Source: an uncultured Robinsoniella sp.
GTDB taxonomy: Bacteria > Bacillota > Clostridia > Lachnospirales > Lachnospiraceae
Length of the DNA: 64,000 nucleotides
Assembly: GCA_900540475.1 (NCBI GenBank)
Contig: UQGG01000001.1
Span: 246,828 to 310,827, forward strand
Reading direction: 5' to 3'
Position numbers and translations under genes: made by a program. Below the pieces are notes generated by a model, which had not been told where the DNA came from, searched no databases, and worked only from the letters and a program-made list of their open reading frames with translations. How positions within the stretch are numbered: the stretch's first letter is position 1; each line of letters starts with the position of its first letter. Below are positions 9,154 to 17,735 of this stretch, piece by piece.

Positions 9154-9495
9154 TCAATGGTTTTCTAATTTTACCTTCGCACTTACCTCTGTCTGTTCTG
9201 CTAAACCGTTGTTTTTGGTAAGCTTAAAATTCAGATCAATATCCGTTTTCATTGTTTTTAAATTATTTCCAAGTTCCAGATCATTTACCTGGTGGTTCAG
9301 GTTTTTCTGAATGGCATTGTTTTTCACTAAAATGCGGTTCGCATTGGAAAATAAAACAGCAACCAAAACCATAGTCATTGCAAATAATGCCAAACTGGTA
9401 ACTAATTCGATCATCGTTTCGCCCCGGTTATTCAAATAGATTCTCCGGCGGCTAAAGAAATATTTCACCTTATGAATCAGATTATTTCTTATCAT
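9154..9495 (-). CDS. Minor prepilin-like protein, probable 3' frameshift
   Basis: The ATG at 9495 follows GAAGGTG and overlaps the upstream gene by 14 bp. A long basic leader precedes NRGETMIELVTSLALFAMTM, a prepilin-like helix with Glu at the expected place. The frame stops at 9154 after KVKLENH. The +1 frame continues with PLSGDLEGTTDSVLAKFQR and ends in a TGA at 9071-9073 that overlaps the next ATG by 4 bp. That is exactly how an intact operon gene would end, so one base (probably a C in the ACC of AACC) appears to be missing near 9160. Confidence 0.72.
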   Translation of the reverse strand: MIRNNLIHKVKYFFSRRRIYLNNRGETMIELVTSLALFAMTMVLVAVLFSNANRILVKNNAIQKNLNHQVNDLELGNNLKTMKTDIDLNFKLTKNNGLAEQTEVSAKVKLENH

Positions 9496-9979
9496 TTGAC
9501 ACCACACCTTCGCATTTTAATAAAGTGTATTTTGTTTGACCCGGTAAACTCTTATCTTGTAAGTAGAATGATGTTATACTGTAGTCTCTGGATTTATAAT
9601 TAATGATTGTCTGTGCCTTTACACGGTTCTTTTGCGTAACCGTTGAATCCCTTGTAAATTTAACCGATACATCAATTTCAGTTCCATTGCTGTCTTCCAG
9701 TTTATTGCTTAAATCCGCTTTCATACCGGAAGCTTCTGCATCTTCCCCTTCTAAACAGGAATCCAGATTAAAGGCTCCTTCTTGTATCATGCCATCAACA
9801 ATCTCATATATGGAGTTTACATATTGAATGGCCTGTTCGTTGACCAGCTGCCCTCTTGAATTGTAGGTATTGGCGGACGCAGCTGCCAGCACGTTAAATC
9901 CAATTACAGCAAGTACCATGAAGATACAAATTGCCAGAAGCATAGATGCTCCTTTATTTTCTGCAAGCGTTTTTCTCAC
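9482..9979 (-). CDS. PilX-like or minor pilin protein, first gene of the pil operon
   Basis: A 165-residue protein starting at a GTG. It has a short leader, NKGASMLLAICIFMVLAVIG and a helix like that of PilX/PulG-type proteins, but Ala-Ser-Met replaces the usual Phe-Thr-Leu and no Glu is found at +5. A soluble domain with many Asp, Glu and Asn follows. Proteins without Glu5 often sit at the pilus tip (GspK-like), so a tip or initiation role is inferred from position and signal. A good promoter lies about 40 bp upstream. Confidence 0.65.
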   Translation of the reverse strand: MRKTLAENKGASMLLAICIFMVLAVIGFNVLAAASANTYNSRGQLVNEQAIQYVNSIYEIVDGMIQEGAFNLDSCLEGEDAEASGMKADLSNKLEDSNGTEIDVSVKFTRDSTVTQKNRVKAQTIINYKSRDYSITSFYLQDKSLPGQTKYTLLKCEGVVSNDKK

Positions 9980-10016
9980 TTCCGGATCATCCTCTCCACT
10001 AAATTCTATTATCCTA

Positions 10017-10044
10017 ATTATAGCACAGACACAAATTTAATCAA
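10017..10044 (-). promoter_or_regulatory. Sigma-A type promoter of the pil operon
   Basis: On the minus strand TTGATT (10039-10044) and TATAAT (10017-10022) are 16 bp apart and lie upstream of the first pil gene (start 9979). The match to the vegetative consensus is strong. Confidence 0.6.
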
Positions 10045-10287
10045 CAAAAATTATGTTTAATTTCTGCAATTTTTTATATATTTTGACAATAATCGACAAT
10101 GTTTATCGGGATCATCCATTTAATGGTAAGACTGAGTAAATAATGTGAAAACAATTATTAAACTTTGCAAATACATCATTTAATTTTACTTCTCAGACAT
10201 CTCCTGCCCGCTCATATATATCATACTGCACCATTAACACCAGTACTACATCAAAATTAACAGAATAAAACAAAACTTTCGCACAAA

Positions 10288-10318
10288 AAGATGAAGCATC
10301 CTCAAAACGCTTCATCTT
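10288..10318 (-). terminator. Rho-independent terminator of feoAB
   Basis: A 10-bp perfect stem AAGATGAAGC / GCTTCATCTT with an 11-base loop, followed on the minus strand by a short U run (CTTTTTG). It starts 6 bp past the feoB stop. Between it and the pil promoter the roughly 240 bases to 10,044 contain nothing recognisable. Confidence 0.85.
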
Positions 10319-10323
10319 CATCC

Positions 10324-12315
10324 TTAAAATATCCGACTTCCAACCTGATATACCAGTACTGCCAGCCCCCATGCCAGCAACAGCTGGAATAAGACCATCT
10401 GTAATGTAAACTTCCAGGAATTCGTCTCTTTTTTTATGGTTGCCACTGTAGCTGCACAAGGCGTATACAAGAGGCAGAAAATCATAAGTGAATAAGCATT
10501 TACCATGCCAAACCCGGCACTTCCCAGATTGCCTGTGATCTGTGCCATTCCTGCAGCGGAGTTGGCATTTCCCACACCGAACAAAACGGCAAAACTGGAT
10601 ACTACTACTTCTTTTGCAGACAAACCTGCTATGAGGGAAACACCGATCTGCCACATTCCCAATCCGGCAGGTGCCAGAATTGGCTCAATCCACTTCCCGA
10701 TCATGGCTCCAAAACTTAAGGATACATCTTCCACCATGCCGCTAAAGTTAAAGTTTAATATAAACCAGATTGCAATGGAGGCCACAAATATGGTAGTTCC
10801 TGCTTTTGTCAGATAATCCTTTACTTTTTCCCATACATATATAAATATTGTACGTGTATTAGGCATTTTATATTCCGGCAATTCGATCAGAAGAGACTGG
10901 CTTTTTCTCTTATTGGAATCCAGTTTATTCTTTATAAGGGCAATTACGATACCGATGACCATTCCGATCACATACATGGAAAATGCTGCCGCCATTGCAT
11001 ATTTGCCAAAGAACATATCTGCAAAGAGGACGTATATGGGCAGTCTTGCGGAGCATGACATAAATGGCGTAATCAGAATCGTCTTTTTCCGGTCTTCCTC
11101 CCGCTCTAACGCTCTGGTAGCCATGATTGCCGGAACGCTGCATCCGAATCCCAGAATCATTGGCAGAAATGCTTTCCCTGACAACCCCGCTTTTCCCATT
11201 AGCTTATCCATTACGTATGCCACACGAGCCATATATCCGCTGTCTTCTAAAATAGCTAGTGCCAGGAAAAGTATAAAAATGTTGGGAAGAAACGTGAGGA
11301 TTCCGCCCACTCCTGCGATAATGCCGTCTACAACCAGGCTAATCAGCCAGTCCGCGGCTTTTATATTTAACAACAGTTGATGTACCCCATCGGAAAATGC
11401 GCCCAATCCAATTTCAAATACACCTTTTAATGCGTCGCCCACTACAAATGTCAGGAAAAATACAAGTGCCATAATCCCAAGAAATATGGGTACTCCCCAT
11501 ATGGGGTGTGTCAGTACTTCATCAATCCGATCCGTGGAAGCGGCCTTTTCATTTCGATAGAATAAACACTCTTCCATGACTTCTTCGATATAATCATATT
11601 TCTGATTAATGATTTCTTTTTCGTAACTGCGATCCACCACTTTATTCGTTTCTTCCAGATACTCAGTGATCAGTTCTTCATCTTTCTCCAGAAGTTTGAT
11701 CGCCATCCATCGCTCATTATGAATTCCCGGGTGGTGCTTTTTCAATATTTCCTGAATCTTAACGATCTTTTCTTCAATATCCTCAGAATAATGAATTACC
11801 TGCTCATTGGGTCCTTCTTCGTAATGATGCTTTACTGCATGCATCAATACATCCAGTCCGGTTCGTTTTCGGGCTGAAACCGGCACAACCGGAATTGCAC
11901 CTAATAATTCCGGCAAACGGTGCAGGTCGATTTCCATACCCCGCTCTTCCACAATATCCATCATATTCAGTGCCAGAATGACAGGTTTGCCAAGCTCCAG
12001 CAACTGTGTGGTCAGATAGAGATTACGTTCCATCGCCGATGCATCCACGATATTAACAATGACATCGATATCTTCTTCCATAATACATTTTCTGGTTACT
12101 TTTTCCTCTATTGAGTAGGATGTGAGGCTATAAATACCAGGGGTATCAATGAGTTTAATATGCTGGCCTTTGTAATTTGTCTCGCCTTCCTTTCGCTCAA
12201 CCGTAACGCCCGGCCAGTTTGCCACTTTAAGATTCGCACCGGTATATGCGTTGAATAAAGTGGTCTTCCCACAATTGGGATTTCCTACAAATGCCACATT
12301 AATTGTCTGTTTCAT
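10324..12315 (-). CDS. feoB: Ferrous iron transporter FeoB
   Basis: About 663 residues: an N-terminal GTPase (G1 GNPNCGKTT, G3 DTPG, G4 NMMD), a helical GDI domain, then a polytopic membrane part with two Gate motifs (GCSVPAIMATRAL and the GLSAKEVVVSSFAVLFGVG region). It takes up Fe(II) across the cytoplasmic membrane. The ATG at 12315 is chosen because AGAGGAGCAGCAAG precedes it; it overlaps feoA by 17 bp, so translation is coupled. No FeoC gene follows. Confidence 0.95.
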   Translation of the reverse strand: MKQTINVAFVGNPNCGKTTLFNAYTGANLKVANWPGVTVERKEGETNYKGQHIKLIDTPGIYSLTSYSIEEKVTRKCIMEEDIDVIVNIVDASAMERNLYLTTQLLELGKPVILALNMMDIVEERGMEIDLHRLPELLGAIPVVPVSARKRTGLDVLMHAVKHHYEEGPNEQVIHYSEDIEEKIVKIQEILKKHHPGIHNERWMAIKLLEKDEELITEYLEETNKVVDRSYEKEIINQKYDYIEEVMEECLFYRNEKAASTDRIDEVLTHPIWGVPIFLGIMALVFFLTFVVGDALKGVFEIGLGAFSDGVHQLLLNIKAADWLISLVVDGIIAGVGGILTFLPNIFILFLALAILEDSGYMARVAYVMDKLMGKAGLSGKAFLPMILGFGCSVPAIMATRALEREEDRKKTILITPFMSCSARLPIYVLFADMFFGKYAMAAAFSMYVIGMVIGIVIALIKNKLDSNKRKSQSLLIELPEYKMPNTRTIFIYVWEKVKDYLTKAGTTIFVASIAIWFILNFNFSGMVEDVSLSFGAMIGKWIEPILAPAGLGMWQIGVSLIAGLSAKEVVVSSFAVLFGVGNANSAAGMAQITGNLGSAGFGMVNAYSLMIFCLLYTPCAATVATIKKETNSWKFTLQMVLFQLLLAWGLAVLVYQVGSRIF

Positions 12316-12538
12316 CTTGCTGCTCCTCTGCCTCAATCCCTGATGCAAATTCTCTTCCCAGTGCCCATTTTGTGCCGCGCACTTTGATGATCACTGCTCC
12401 GTTCTTTTTCATGTTCATGATTTTTACTTTTGTGCCTTCGAATATACCCAGTGCTTCCAGTCTTCTCGTAATACCTTCCTCCAGGTGAAGTCCTGCCACT
12501 ACATAGGTATCCCCTATTTTTCCATCGGATAATATCAT
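12299..12538 (-). CDS. feoA: Ferrous iron transport accessory protein FeoA
   Basis: A 79-residue SH3-like FeoA-domain protein (GITRRLEALGIFEGTKV, typical of the family) that is thought to bind and modulate FeoB. GAGAGGT precedes the ATG. It starts 4 bp after the ftsW stop, so it may also be read from the ftsW promoter, an unusual pairing of iron uptake and cell-envelope synthesis. Confidence 0.9.
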   Translation of the reverse strand: MILSDGKIGDTYVVAGLHLEEGITRRLEALGIFEGTKVKIMNMKKNGAVIIKVRGTKWALGREFASGIEAEEQQDETDN

Positions 12539-12542
12539 TTGT

Positions 12543-13784
12543 TTAACCTCTCACCGTAAATTGATTCCCTTCTTTTGCTTCTTCTTCCTGCTCTTTAAAT
12601 TTAATCTGTCTGGAAACGCTCAGCGCCAGTGCCATCTCTGCCATCAGGAACATGACAGAGGTACCTCCGTAACTAACAAAAGGAAGGGTGATACCCGTTG
12701 TTGGAATCAGATTAATAACAACCGCTATATTTAATACTACCTGAATTGCTATATGGGCAAATATTCCGGTTGCAATCAGAGAACCTAACAAATCCGGTGC
12801 ATTTTGTGCAATAAATAAAAGCCTGTATAATAGAAAAATAAATAATATTGTGAGCATTGCTGCACCAAAAACCCCTAGTTCTTCACATACAATTGAGAAA
12901 ATCATATCATTCTGGGCTTCCGGCAGAGATCCTAATTTCTGAGCACTGTTGCCCAGTCCTTTTCCAAAAAGTCCTCCGGACCCAATGGCATACAATGCCT
13001 GCATTACCTGATACCCACCCAGACTGGAGTAGGTCTCCGGTTCTAACCACACCAGAATACGCTTAATTCGGAAACTATCTGAGTTCTGTACTGCTGATGC
13101 CAGGTAAGCAACCAGTAAACCGATCACCGCAGCCACGCCGCAGCCGCTCACCACAAATGGAAGTGTCTTGGGATGTGCAATAAAAATTAAGATTACCGTA
13201 ATTCCGGCAATAATAATTGCCGTACTCAGGTTCTCTGTAAATAAATATGTAAATAAAGACGTAGCGGCACCAAATCCCATAACAATCATAGGTGCCTTAA
13301 ACCCTTTCATATTTTTTCCCAGCTTTACAATTAAAAAAGGAAGAAACAAGATAACTGCTAATTTGGCAAGCTCCGCCGGCTGAAAGGAAATAGGTCCCAG
13401 ATAAATCCAGCGCCTTGCACCATTAATCGTTCTTCCCACAAACTTAGTAGCAATCAGTAAAATATTTGCAATAATATAAATAAAAAGTGCAAATTTTGCA
13501 TAAACATGGTAATCAATCTGGGAAAACAGCAACACCACCACGAGACAGACTGCGCTGATGATTGCCTGCTTTCCAAAATAATACATGTCCGATCCAAACT
13601 CAATCTGAGCTTCATATGCACTGGTACTATACAACATAACCAATCCAAAACAGGTTAGCAGAATGACACTCGCTAAAAGGTTATAATCATAATAACGAAA
13701 TTCTCCCCGTAATCTTTTTCTTATTGATTTTTTCTTTCTTGCCGGATAATTTCCTCTCCCTGCATTTCTTGTTTTCTGAACCAT
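12543..13784 (-). CDS. ftsW: FtsW/RodA/SpoVE family peptidoglycan polymerase
   Basis: A 413-residue SEDS protein with ten predicted membrane helices after a basic N-terminal tail. Family marks are GARRWIYLGPISFQPAELAK, the loop with GLGNSAQKLGSLPEAQND, and the C-terminal GITLPFVSYGGTS. It polymerises lipid II glycans with a partner class B penicillin-binding protein. The tail and the GxGLGNSxQK motif fit FtsW or SpoVE better than RodA, but the three cannot be separated here. AAGGAG precedes the ATG. A MITE-like repeat lies directly upstream. Confidence 0.88.
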   Translation of the reverse strand: MVQKTRNAGRGNYPARKKKSIRKRLRGEFRYYDYNLLASVILLTCFGLVMLYSTSAYEAQIEFGSDMYYFGKQAIISAVCLVVVLLFSQIDYHVYAKFALFIYIIANILLIATKFVGRTINGARRWIYLGPISFQPAELAKLAVILFLPFLIVKLGKNMKGFKAPMIVMGFGAATSLFTYLFTENLSTAIIIAGITVILIFIAHPKTLPFVVSGCGVAAVIGLLVAYLASAVQNSDSFRIKRILVWLEPETYSSLGGYQVMQALYAIGSGGLFGKGLGNSAQKLGSLPEAQNDMIFSIVCEELGVFGAAMLTILFIFLLYRLLFIAQNAPDLLGSLIATGIFAHIAIQVVLNIAVVINLIPTTGITLPFVSYGGTSVMFLMAEMALALSVSRQIKFKEQEEEAKEGNQFTVRG

Positions 13785-13806
13785 TTATAAACTCCTTAAT
13801 TTCCTT

Positions 13807-13999
13807 GAGCGTGTCTGAAAAAATCTTTCCCCAATCTGCACGCTCCGCTATTCGTTCTACTTCCCCCAAATTCAAGTTACATATCTACATATCCCACTAT
13901 ACGCCGCACCCAGGCACAACAATCTGCACCTCCTGTTTTCAGGGCAAATTCTCAGCTTGGCAGCGCGTGCAGATGGCGAGTATGATTTCAAACAAGCTC
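13807..13999. repeat. MITE-like inverted-repeat element, copy 1
   Basis: A 193-bp unit bounded by GAGCGTGTCTGAAA and TTTCAAACAAGCTC (imperfect terminal inverted repeats). Read on the minus strand, its interior (GGCGTATAGTGGGATATGTA, then a GAGCGTGCAGAT block) parallels the element at 61434-61593. It separates ftsW from the DUF3006 gene and is non-coding. Its left end lies 22 bp from the ftsW start, so it may carry or disturb that promoter. Flanks lack the clean TA duplication of the other copy, so this one looks older. Confidence 0.65.
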
Positions 14000-14102
14000 T
14001 TATACTGTTTTACTTTTAGCCTATGGATTATAATACCACATTCCCCTGAAAATAGGAAGCGTGAATTCCGCTCATTTGAAAGGTTTTTAGCCATGGCTAA
14101 CA

Positions 14103-14318
14103 TTATTTTTGAAACAAACGTAAAAAGCGCTCTTCCATCTGCTTTTTACGCCGGGCAGTTTCTTCTTCCATCAGGATGTAGATGCCATTTCCGTCCACTT
14201 CCAGACAACTGCCCTCTCTGCAGTCAGGGGGAAGTTTTGCTAAAGGAATATTTATCATGGATTGATCTTCCGTTTCACATACGGCTACATTTTTTTCGAT
14301 TCTGTCTATTACAATCAT
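14103..14318 (-). CDS. DUF3006 family small protein
   Basis: A 71-residue protein starting MIVIDRIEKNVAVCE and holding an acidic middle, typical of DUF3006, a short beta-rich domain of unknown function often found near ComEC-type metallo-beta-lactamase genes. The strong site AGAGGAGGCATAAA decides the start. It stands alone, divergent from the cotJ operon. No function can be assigned. Confidence 0.75.
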   Translation of the reverse strand: MIVIDRIEKNVAVCETEDQSMINIPLAKLPPDCREGSCLEVDGNGIYILMEEETARRKKQMEERFLRLFQK

Positions 14319-14419
14319 TTTATGCCTCCTCTTTTATATTTGGACATCCGCTATATGTATGCAATGTATTTTTTATTCTATCACATTTCATGATTATTTC
14401 AAACTTTATCCGTAATATG

Positions 14420-14448
14420 ACACGTTTTTAAAGGTATTTCATAAGATA
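14420..14448 (+). promoter_or_regulatory. Candidate sporulation (sigma-K/E-like) promoter of cotJ
   Basis: CATAAGATA at 14440-14448 fits the sigma-K -10 pattern CATAnnnTA, with AC at 14422-14423 and a 16-base spacer. It lies 36 bp upstream of cotJA, which starts at ATG 14484 after AAGGAGA. Mother-cell sigma control of cotJ is known in Bacillus. The match is short and not unique. Confidence 0.4.
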
Positions 14449-14483
14449 ATATTGAAATTAAGATTAATGAATAAGGAGACTTT

Positions 14484-14675
14484 ATGAATAATTGTACACC
14501 TTGTGATTATAAAACAACAAGACCTTGTACTTGCCTGGAAGATATGCCGGTAGCAATGGCTTACGTACCATGGCAAACATTTCAAGATAAGTTTGAACTG
14601 TGTAAAGCCCTTGAGGTAGGTACCATCTTCCCCGAACTTTGCAAACCATTTTGCGGAAAGAGAGGTTGCCGTTAA
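14484..14675 (+). CDS. cotJA: Spore coat-associated protein CotJA
   Basis: A 63-residue protein with the CotJA core MAYVPWQTFQDKFELCKALE and GTIFPELCKPF. It is the first gene of the cotJABC operon, whose products form part of the mother-cell-made spore coat. The stop TAA overlaps the cotJB ATG (TAATG), so translation is coupled. Six cysteines hint at crosslinking, matching the Cys-rich partner downstream. Confidence 0.92.
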   Translation: MNNCTPCDYKTTRPCTCLEDMPVAMAYVPWQTFQDKFELCKALEVGTIFPELCKPFCGKRGCR

Positions 14676-15598
14676 TGAATAATTGTTCAAATTGGAGAAA
14701 TGGAAACTTTAACAATATGAATCAGCGCCAGTCTTGCCAAAACATGTACAGACCGGACAACAGACCTCAGATGAGACCAGACTGTGGTTCACAGCGTCCC
14801 TGTCAGCCGCAAATGAAACCAGACTGCGGATGCCAACGCCCTGAAAAACCTCAGGTAAAACCAGATTGTGGATGCATACGTCCTGAAAGACCTCAGGTAA
14901 AACCGGACTGCGGATGCCAGCGTCCCTGCGAACCAGTAAAACCAGATTGCGGATGTCAGCGTCCCTGCCAGCCACCAGTGAAACCGGACTGCGGATGTCA
15001 GCGTCCTGAAAAACCTCAGGTAAAACCAGACTGTGGATGCCAGCGTCCGTGTGAACCAGTAAAACCAGATTGTGGATGCCAGCGTCCCTGTGCACCAGTG
15101 AAGCCAGATTGCGGATGCCAGCGCCCGTGTCAGCCACCAGTGAAACCAGATTGTGGATGCCAGCGTCCCTGTGAACCAGTGAAACCGGATTGTGGATGCC
15201 AGCGTCCGTGTCAGCCACCAATGAAACCGGATTGTGGATGCCAGCGCCCGTGTCAGCCTCAGATGAAGCCAGACTGCGGATGCCAGCGCCCGTGTCAGCC
15301 TCCAGTAAAACCAGAGTGTAAGCCAGAACCTCCCTGCCCTAAAAAATCGCGGGAAGAATTAATGTGCTATATCAATGAAGTAAGTTTTGCTGTGAATGAT
15401 ATGATTCTGTATTTAGATACACACCCATGCGATGAAAAGGCATTGGCTTTTTGCAAAGAACATGTTAAAAAACGTGACAAAGCTTTAAGAGAATATGCTG
15501 CCCTTTACGGTCCGCTTACTATCGATACAACGGATGATGTGAAGAGCAAAACCTGGGAATGGGTAATGCAGCCATGGCCATGGGTAGATGGTCAGTAA
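14675..15598 (+). CDS. cotJB: CotJB with long Cys/Pro-rich repeat extension
   Basis: 307 residues. The last about 86 residues are a normal CotJB domain (LYLDTHPCDEKAL, ending WVMQPWPWVDGQ), and a typical CotJB is only about that long. The N-terminal about 220 residues are extra: an Asn-rich lead and then 13 units of a 13-14-residue motif (KPDCGCQRPC plus EPV, QPPV or similar). The repeats are collagen-unlike, Cys-dense and positively charged, so a crosslinked coat polymer or metal-binding layer is a reasonable inference. The ATG overlaps cotJA. The cotJC gene that should follow is absent here and found, truncated, at 62183. Confidence 0.9.
   Translation: MNNCSNWRNGNFNNMNQRQSCQNMYRPDNRPQMRPDCGSQRPCQPQMKPDCGCQRPEKPQVKPDCGCIRPERPQVKPDCGCQRPCEPVKPDCGCQRPCQPPVKPDCGCQRPEKPQVKPDCGCQRPCEPVKPDCGCQRPCAPVKPDCGCQRPCQPPVKPDCGCQRPCEPVKPDCGCQRPCQPPMKPDCGCQRPCQPQMKPDCGCQRPCQPPVKPECKPEPPCPKKSREELMCYINEVSFAVNDMILYLDTHPCDEKALAFCKEHVKKRDKALREYAALYGPLTIDTTDDVKSKTWEWVMQPWPWVDGQ
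14766..15312 (+). repeat. Tandem 39-42 bp coding repeats in cotJB
   Basis: Thirteen in-frame units encode PDCG-containing peptides. Unit length alternates between 39 and 42 bp, and third-position differences are scattered. The whole array stays in frame. Such arrays change copy number by slippage and often assemble poorly. Confidence 0.9.
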
Positions 15599-15604
15599 GT
15601 ATAA

Positions 15605-17197
15605 TCAAATATTCCAGTGTATTATCAGCTTTTTATTAGTTAAATCAGGGCTTTCCGAGACTTCGATAAAGTCAACAAAACGATTCGTTATCTCTTCCGT
15701 AAGTATTTTTATTTCACAGCATTTCTTTGCTATTGAACAGTAATCTTTTGTGCATATTACCTCTTGATCGAACTTTGATTTCTCTTCTTCCACGCTGCGG
15801 AGTTCTTTTGAGTACCGCTCGATATTTCTTTCAAAATCCGCACTCATTTCTAAATACATTTCTTCACTGATAATTCCTTTTACTTTATCCATGTAAAGTG
15901 ACTTAAGCATACGTTTAGCTTCTTCGATTTTTGAGTTGAGAATCTTTAACTTTTTTAGTATTTCTTCCTTGTAAAGAGCATCCAAATCGTTTAGCTGCAG
16001 GATCTCCGAAAGTTCTTGAATATTGTCTTTCTTTTCAATGACTTCCTTCACCAAATTTTGGATTCGCTGTAGAATAATTTCTTCTACCTCCTGTACGACT
16101 ACTATATGAGGTGTACAAAAAGAGGATTTACTCCTTTTACTAAGCTGACATCTCATATACGTTCTTGTTTTTAGTTTGTTACGACCAGATGTGACGATAG
16201 TGTTACCGCACTGTGCACATTTTAGTTTTCCACTTAACGGACTTATTACCAATTGCTGCTTATCCCGGCGCACTCTGGATTTCAGACATTTTTGAATCAA
16301 ATCAAAGTCAGTTTTACTTATTAACGGTTCGTGAGTGTTTTTTACAATGATCCAGTCACTTTTATTTACCGCCTGTATTTTTTTACTTTTGTAAGTAGCC
16401 TTTTTTGACTTCCCTTGTACGGTATGGCCTATGTATGTTTGATTCTCTAAAATCCTGCGTACCGTAGTGGGAGCCCATAACCCGTATTCTTCACAAAAAT
16501 TATACTTTTGGCTCAGTCTATAAGTTAGACCTTGTTTTTTCTTATATATTGCGGGTGTGGGAATTTGGTCTTTCGATAATGTGTCACATATGGATTCTAC
16601 ATTGTGACCATTAATAAAAAGCTTAAATATTCGTTTTACTACTTGTGCTGCTTCAGGGTCAACAACTAAATGATTCTTATCCTTAGGGTCTTTGGCATAT
16701 CCATAGGGAGCAAAACTGCCTATAAACTGTCCCTCGTTAATTTTTGTCTGAAATACTGCACGTATATTTTTGGATAGATCTTCACAATACCATTCATTTG
16801 TTAATCCGTATATTTGTCGTGCCTTTTTATTAGACTCAATGGATGTATCTACTCCATCTACTACACCAATGAATCTGATTCCCATTTCGACAAAATCTTG
16901 ATGGAGATAATGTTCTACGTGCTCCATATTTCTCGTGAACCTTGATTGTGATTTCGCTATGATCACGTTTATATTGCCCTCTCTGGCATCCCTTAATAAT
17001 GCCTCAAAGCCAGGGCGGTCATCGTATAATCCTGAATAATCATCATCACAATAAACTTTGTAAACAGAAAATCCTTTTTCTTTAGCATAATTTTCTAGAA
17101 GTTTCTTTTGGTTGATTATACTTTTACTTAGGTCATCCTTGCGTACTTTTCCTTCGTCTTCATCTGATAGTCTTACATATAATCCTGCATTTTCCAT
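15605..17197 (-). CDS. Large serine recombinase (site-specific integrase type)
   Basis: About 530 residues from an ATG preceded by GGAGGAATTGTC (an in-frame ATG at 17260 lacks a site). N-terminal resolvase domain with catalytic Ser in AGLYVRLSDED and conserved Arg residues (SQSRFTRN), a recombinase domain (PYGYAKDPKD onward), a zinc ribbon (CAQCGNTI with later CQLS and C), then a coiled coil. Enzymes of this class integrate and excise elements at short att sites. The 3' end lies 6 bp from the cotJB stop and overlaps a direct-repeat candidate at 15641, placing it at the left border of the putative cotJ insertion. Confidence 0.92.
   Translation of the reverse strand: MENAGLYVRLSDEDEGKVRKDDLSKSIINQKKLLENYAKEKGFSVYKVYCDDDYSGLYDDRPGFEALLRDAREGNINVIIAKSQSRFTRNMEHVEHYLHQDFVEMGIRFIGVVDGVDTSIESNKKARQIYGLTNEWYCEDLSKNIRAVFQTKINEGQFIGSFAPYGYAKDPKDKNHLVVDPEAAQVVKRIFKLFINGHNVESICDTLSKDQIPTPAIYKKKQGLTYRLSQKYNFCEEYGLWAPTTVRRILENQTYIGHTVQGKSKKATYKSKKIQAVNKSDWIIVKNTHEPLISKTDFDLIQKCLKSRVRRDKQQLVISPLSGKLKCAQCGNTIVTSGRNKLKTRTYMRCQLSKRSKSSFCTPHIVVVQEVEEIILQRIQNLVKEVIEKKDNIQELSEILQLNDLDALYKEEILKKLKILNSKIEEAKRMLKSLYMDKVKGIISEEMYLEMSADFERNIERYSKELRSVEEEKSKFDQEVICTKDYCSIAKKCCEIKILTEEITNRFVDFIEVSESPDLTNKKLIIHWNI
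15641..15654 (+). repeat. Candidate att-like direct repeat, left
   Basis: TAAATCAGGGCTTT differs by one base from TAAATCAGGGGTTT at 62159-62172, next to the truncated cotJC. It falls inside the last codons of the recombinase, a common arrangement for att sites. The same 14-mer as the right copy also occurs at 54505. Confidence 0.4.
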
Positions 17198-17735
17198 GAC
17201 AATTCCTCCAATTAAAAAAGCGGGCAAAATCTCATTGATATTATATAAGATATTGTCCACTTATTATATAGTTTTTTTCTGGATTATTGTCTGTTTTAGT
17301 ATGTTCAGTATTTCATTATTTCTTTGTTTTTTACTTTCTGATTTGAAAATCTCTATTATTTTGAATTTTTCCATAATGTAATCCTCAATAACAAATCTTA
17401 CTAATAAATATTCTTATACGCTTGTACATTATTACTAAAATAATAGGCTGCTCCTATTATAGAGCAGCCACTAACATTTATTTATAATCATTATATTTAA
17501 CGATTCTCATACCCCAACTTCGGGTAACGAGATAACTTAAAATAATTCCACCATAGAATCAATACATACAGCACTCTTACTCGGGCACTCCGTATTCCGT
17601 TACAAACTTGCCTATGTATTTCTCGGGGTCGCATCATACGTTATCGCATTTTTACTTAGCTAACAATAAACATATTCAATTATATATACACAAATTACTC
17701 AATTCAAATGCACAAAGATTTATTTCACTCTAAGC
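17198..17735. other. AT-rich non-coding stretch
   Basis: No credible gene is seen over about 540 bases. The one clear structure is the hairpin at 17446-17469. The rest (17500-17735) has no ribosome site followed by a coherent frame on either strand. Confidence 0.5.
17446..17469 (-). terminator. Hairpin, probable terminator
   Basis: Perfect 8-bp stem GGCTGCTC / GAGCAGCC, followed on the minus strand by TATTATTTT. It could end transcripts of the lipoprotein gene at 17736-18251. Confidence 0.55.

Noticed and set aside
10193..10654. Minus-strand frame over the feoB 3' end
   Set aside because: Shadow of feoB in another frame that also spans its terminator.
13687..13875. Minus-strand frame of 62 codons overlapping the ftsW start
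   Set aside because: It starts at a TTG inside the MITE-like repeat and ends out of frame in ftsW.
13724..14431. Long plus-strand open frame across the MITE and DUF3006 region
   Set aside because: No ribosome site, it is antisense to ftsW's 5' end and the DUF3006 gene, and it runs through repeat DNA. The composition is not protein-like.
14709..15221. Minus-strand frame opposite cotJB
   Set aside because: It is a by-product of the in-frame tandem repeats; repeats of 39 and 42 bp keep all frames open.
14766..15312. CRISPR-like array
   Set aside because: Units are contiguous coding repeats without spacers, and no cas gene is present.
17112..17381. Plus-strand frame over the recombinase start
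   Set aside because: Hydrophobic only because of AT-rich DNA; antisense to a sure gene and without a ribosome site.
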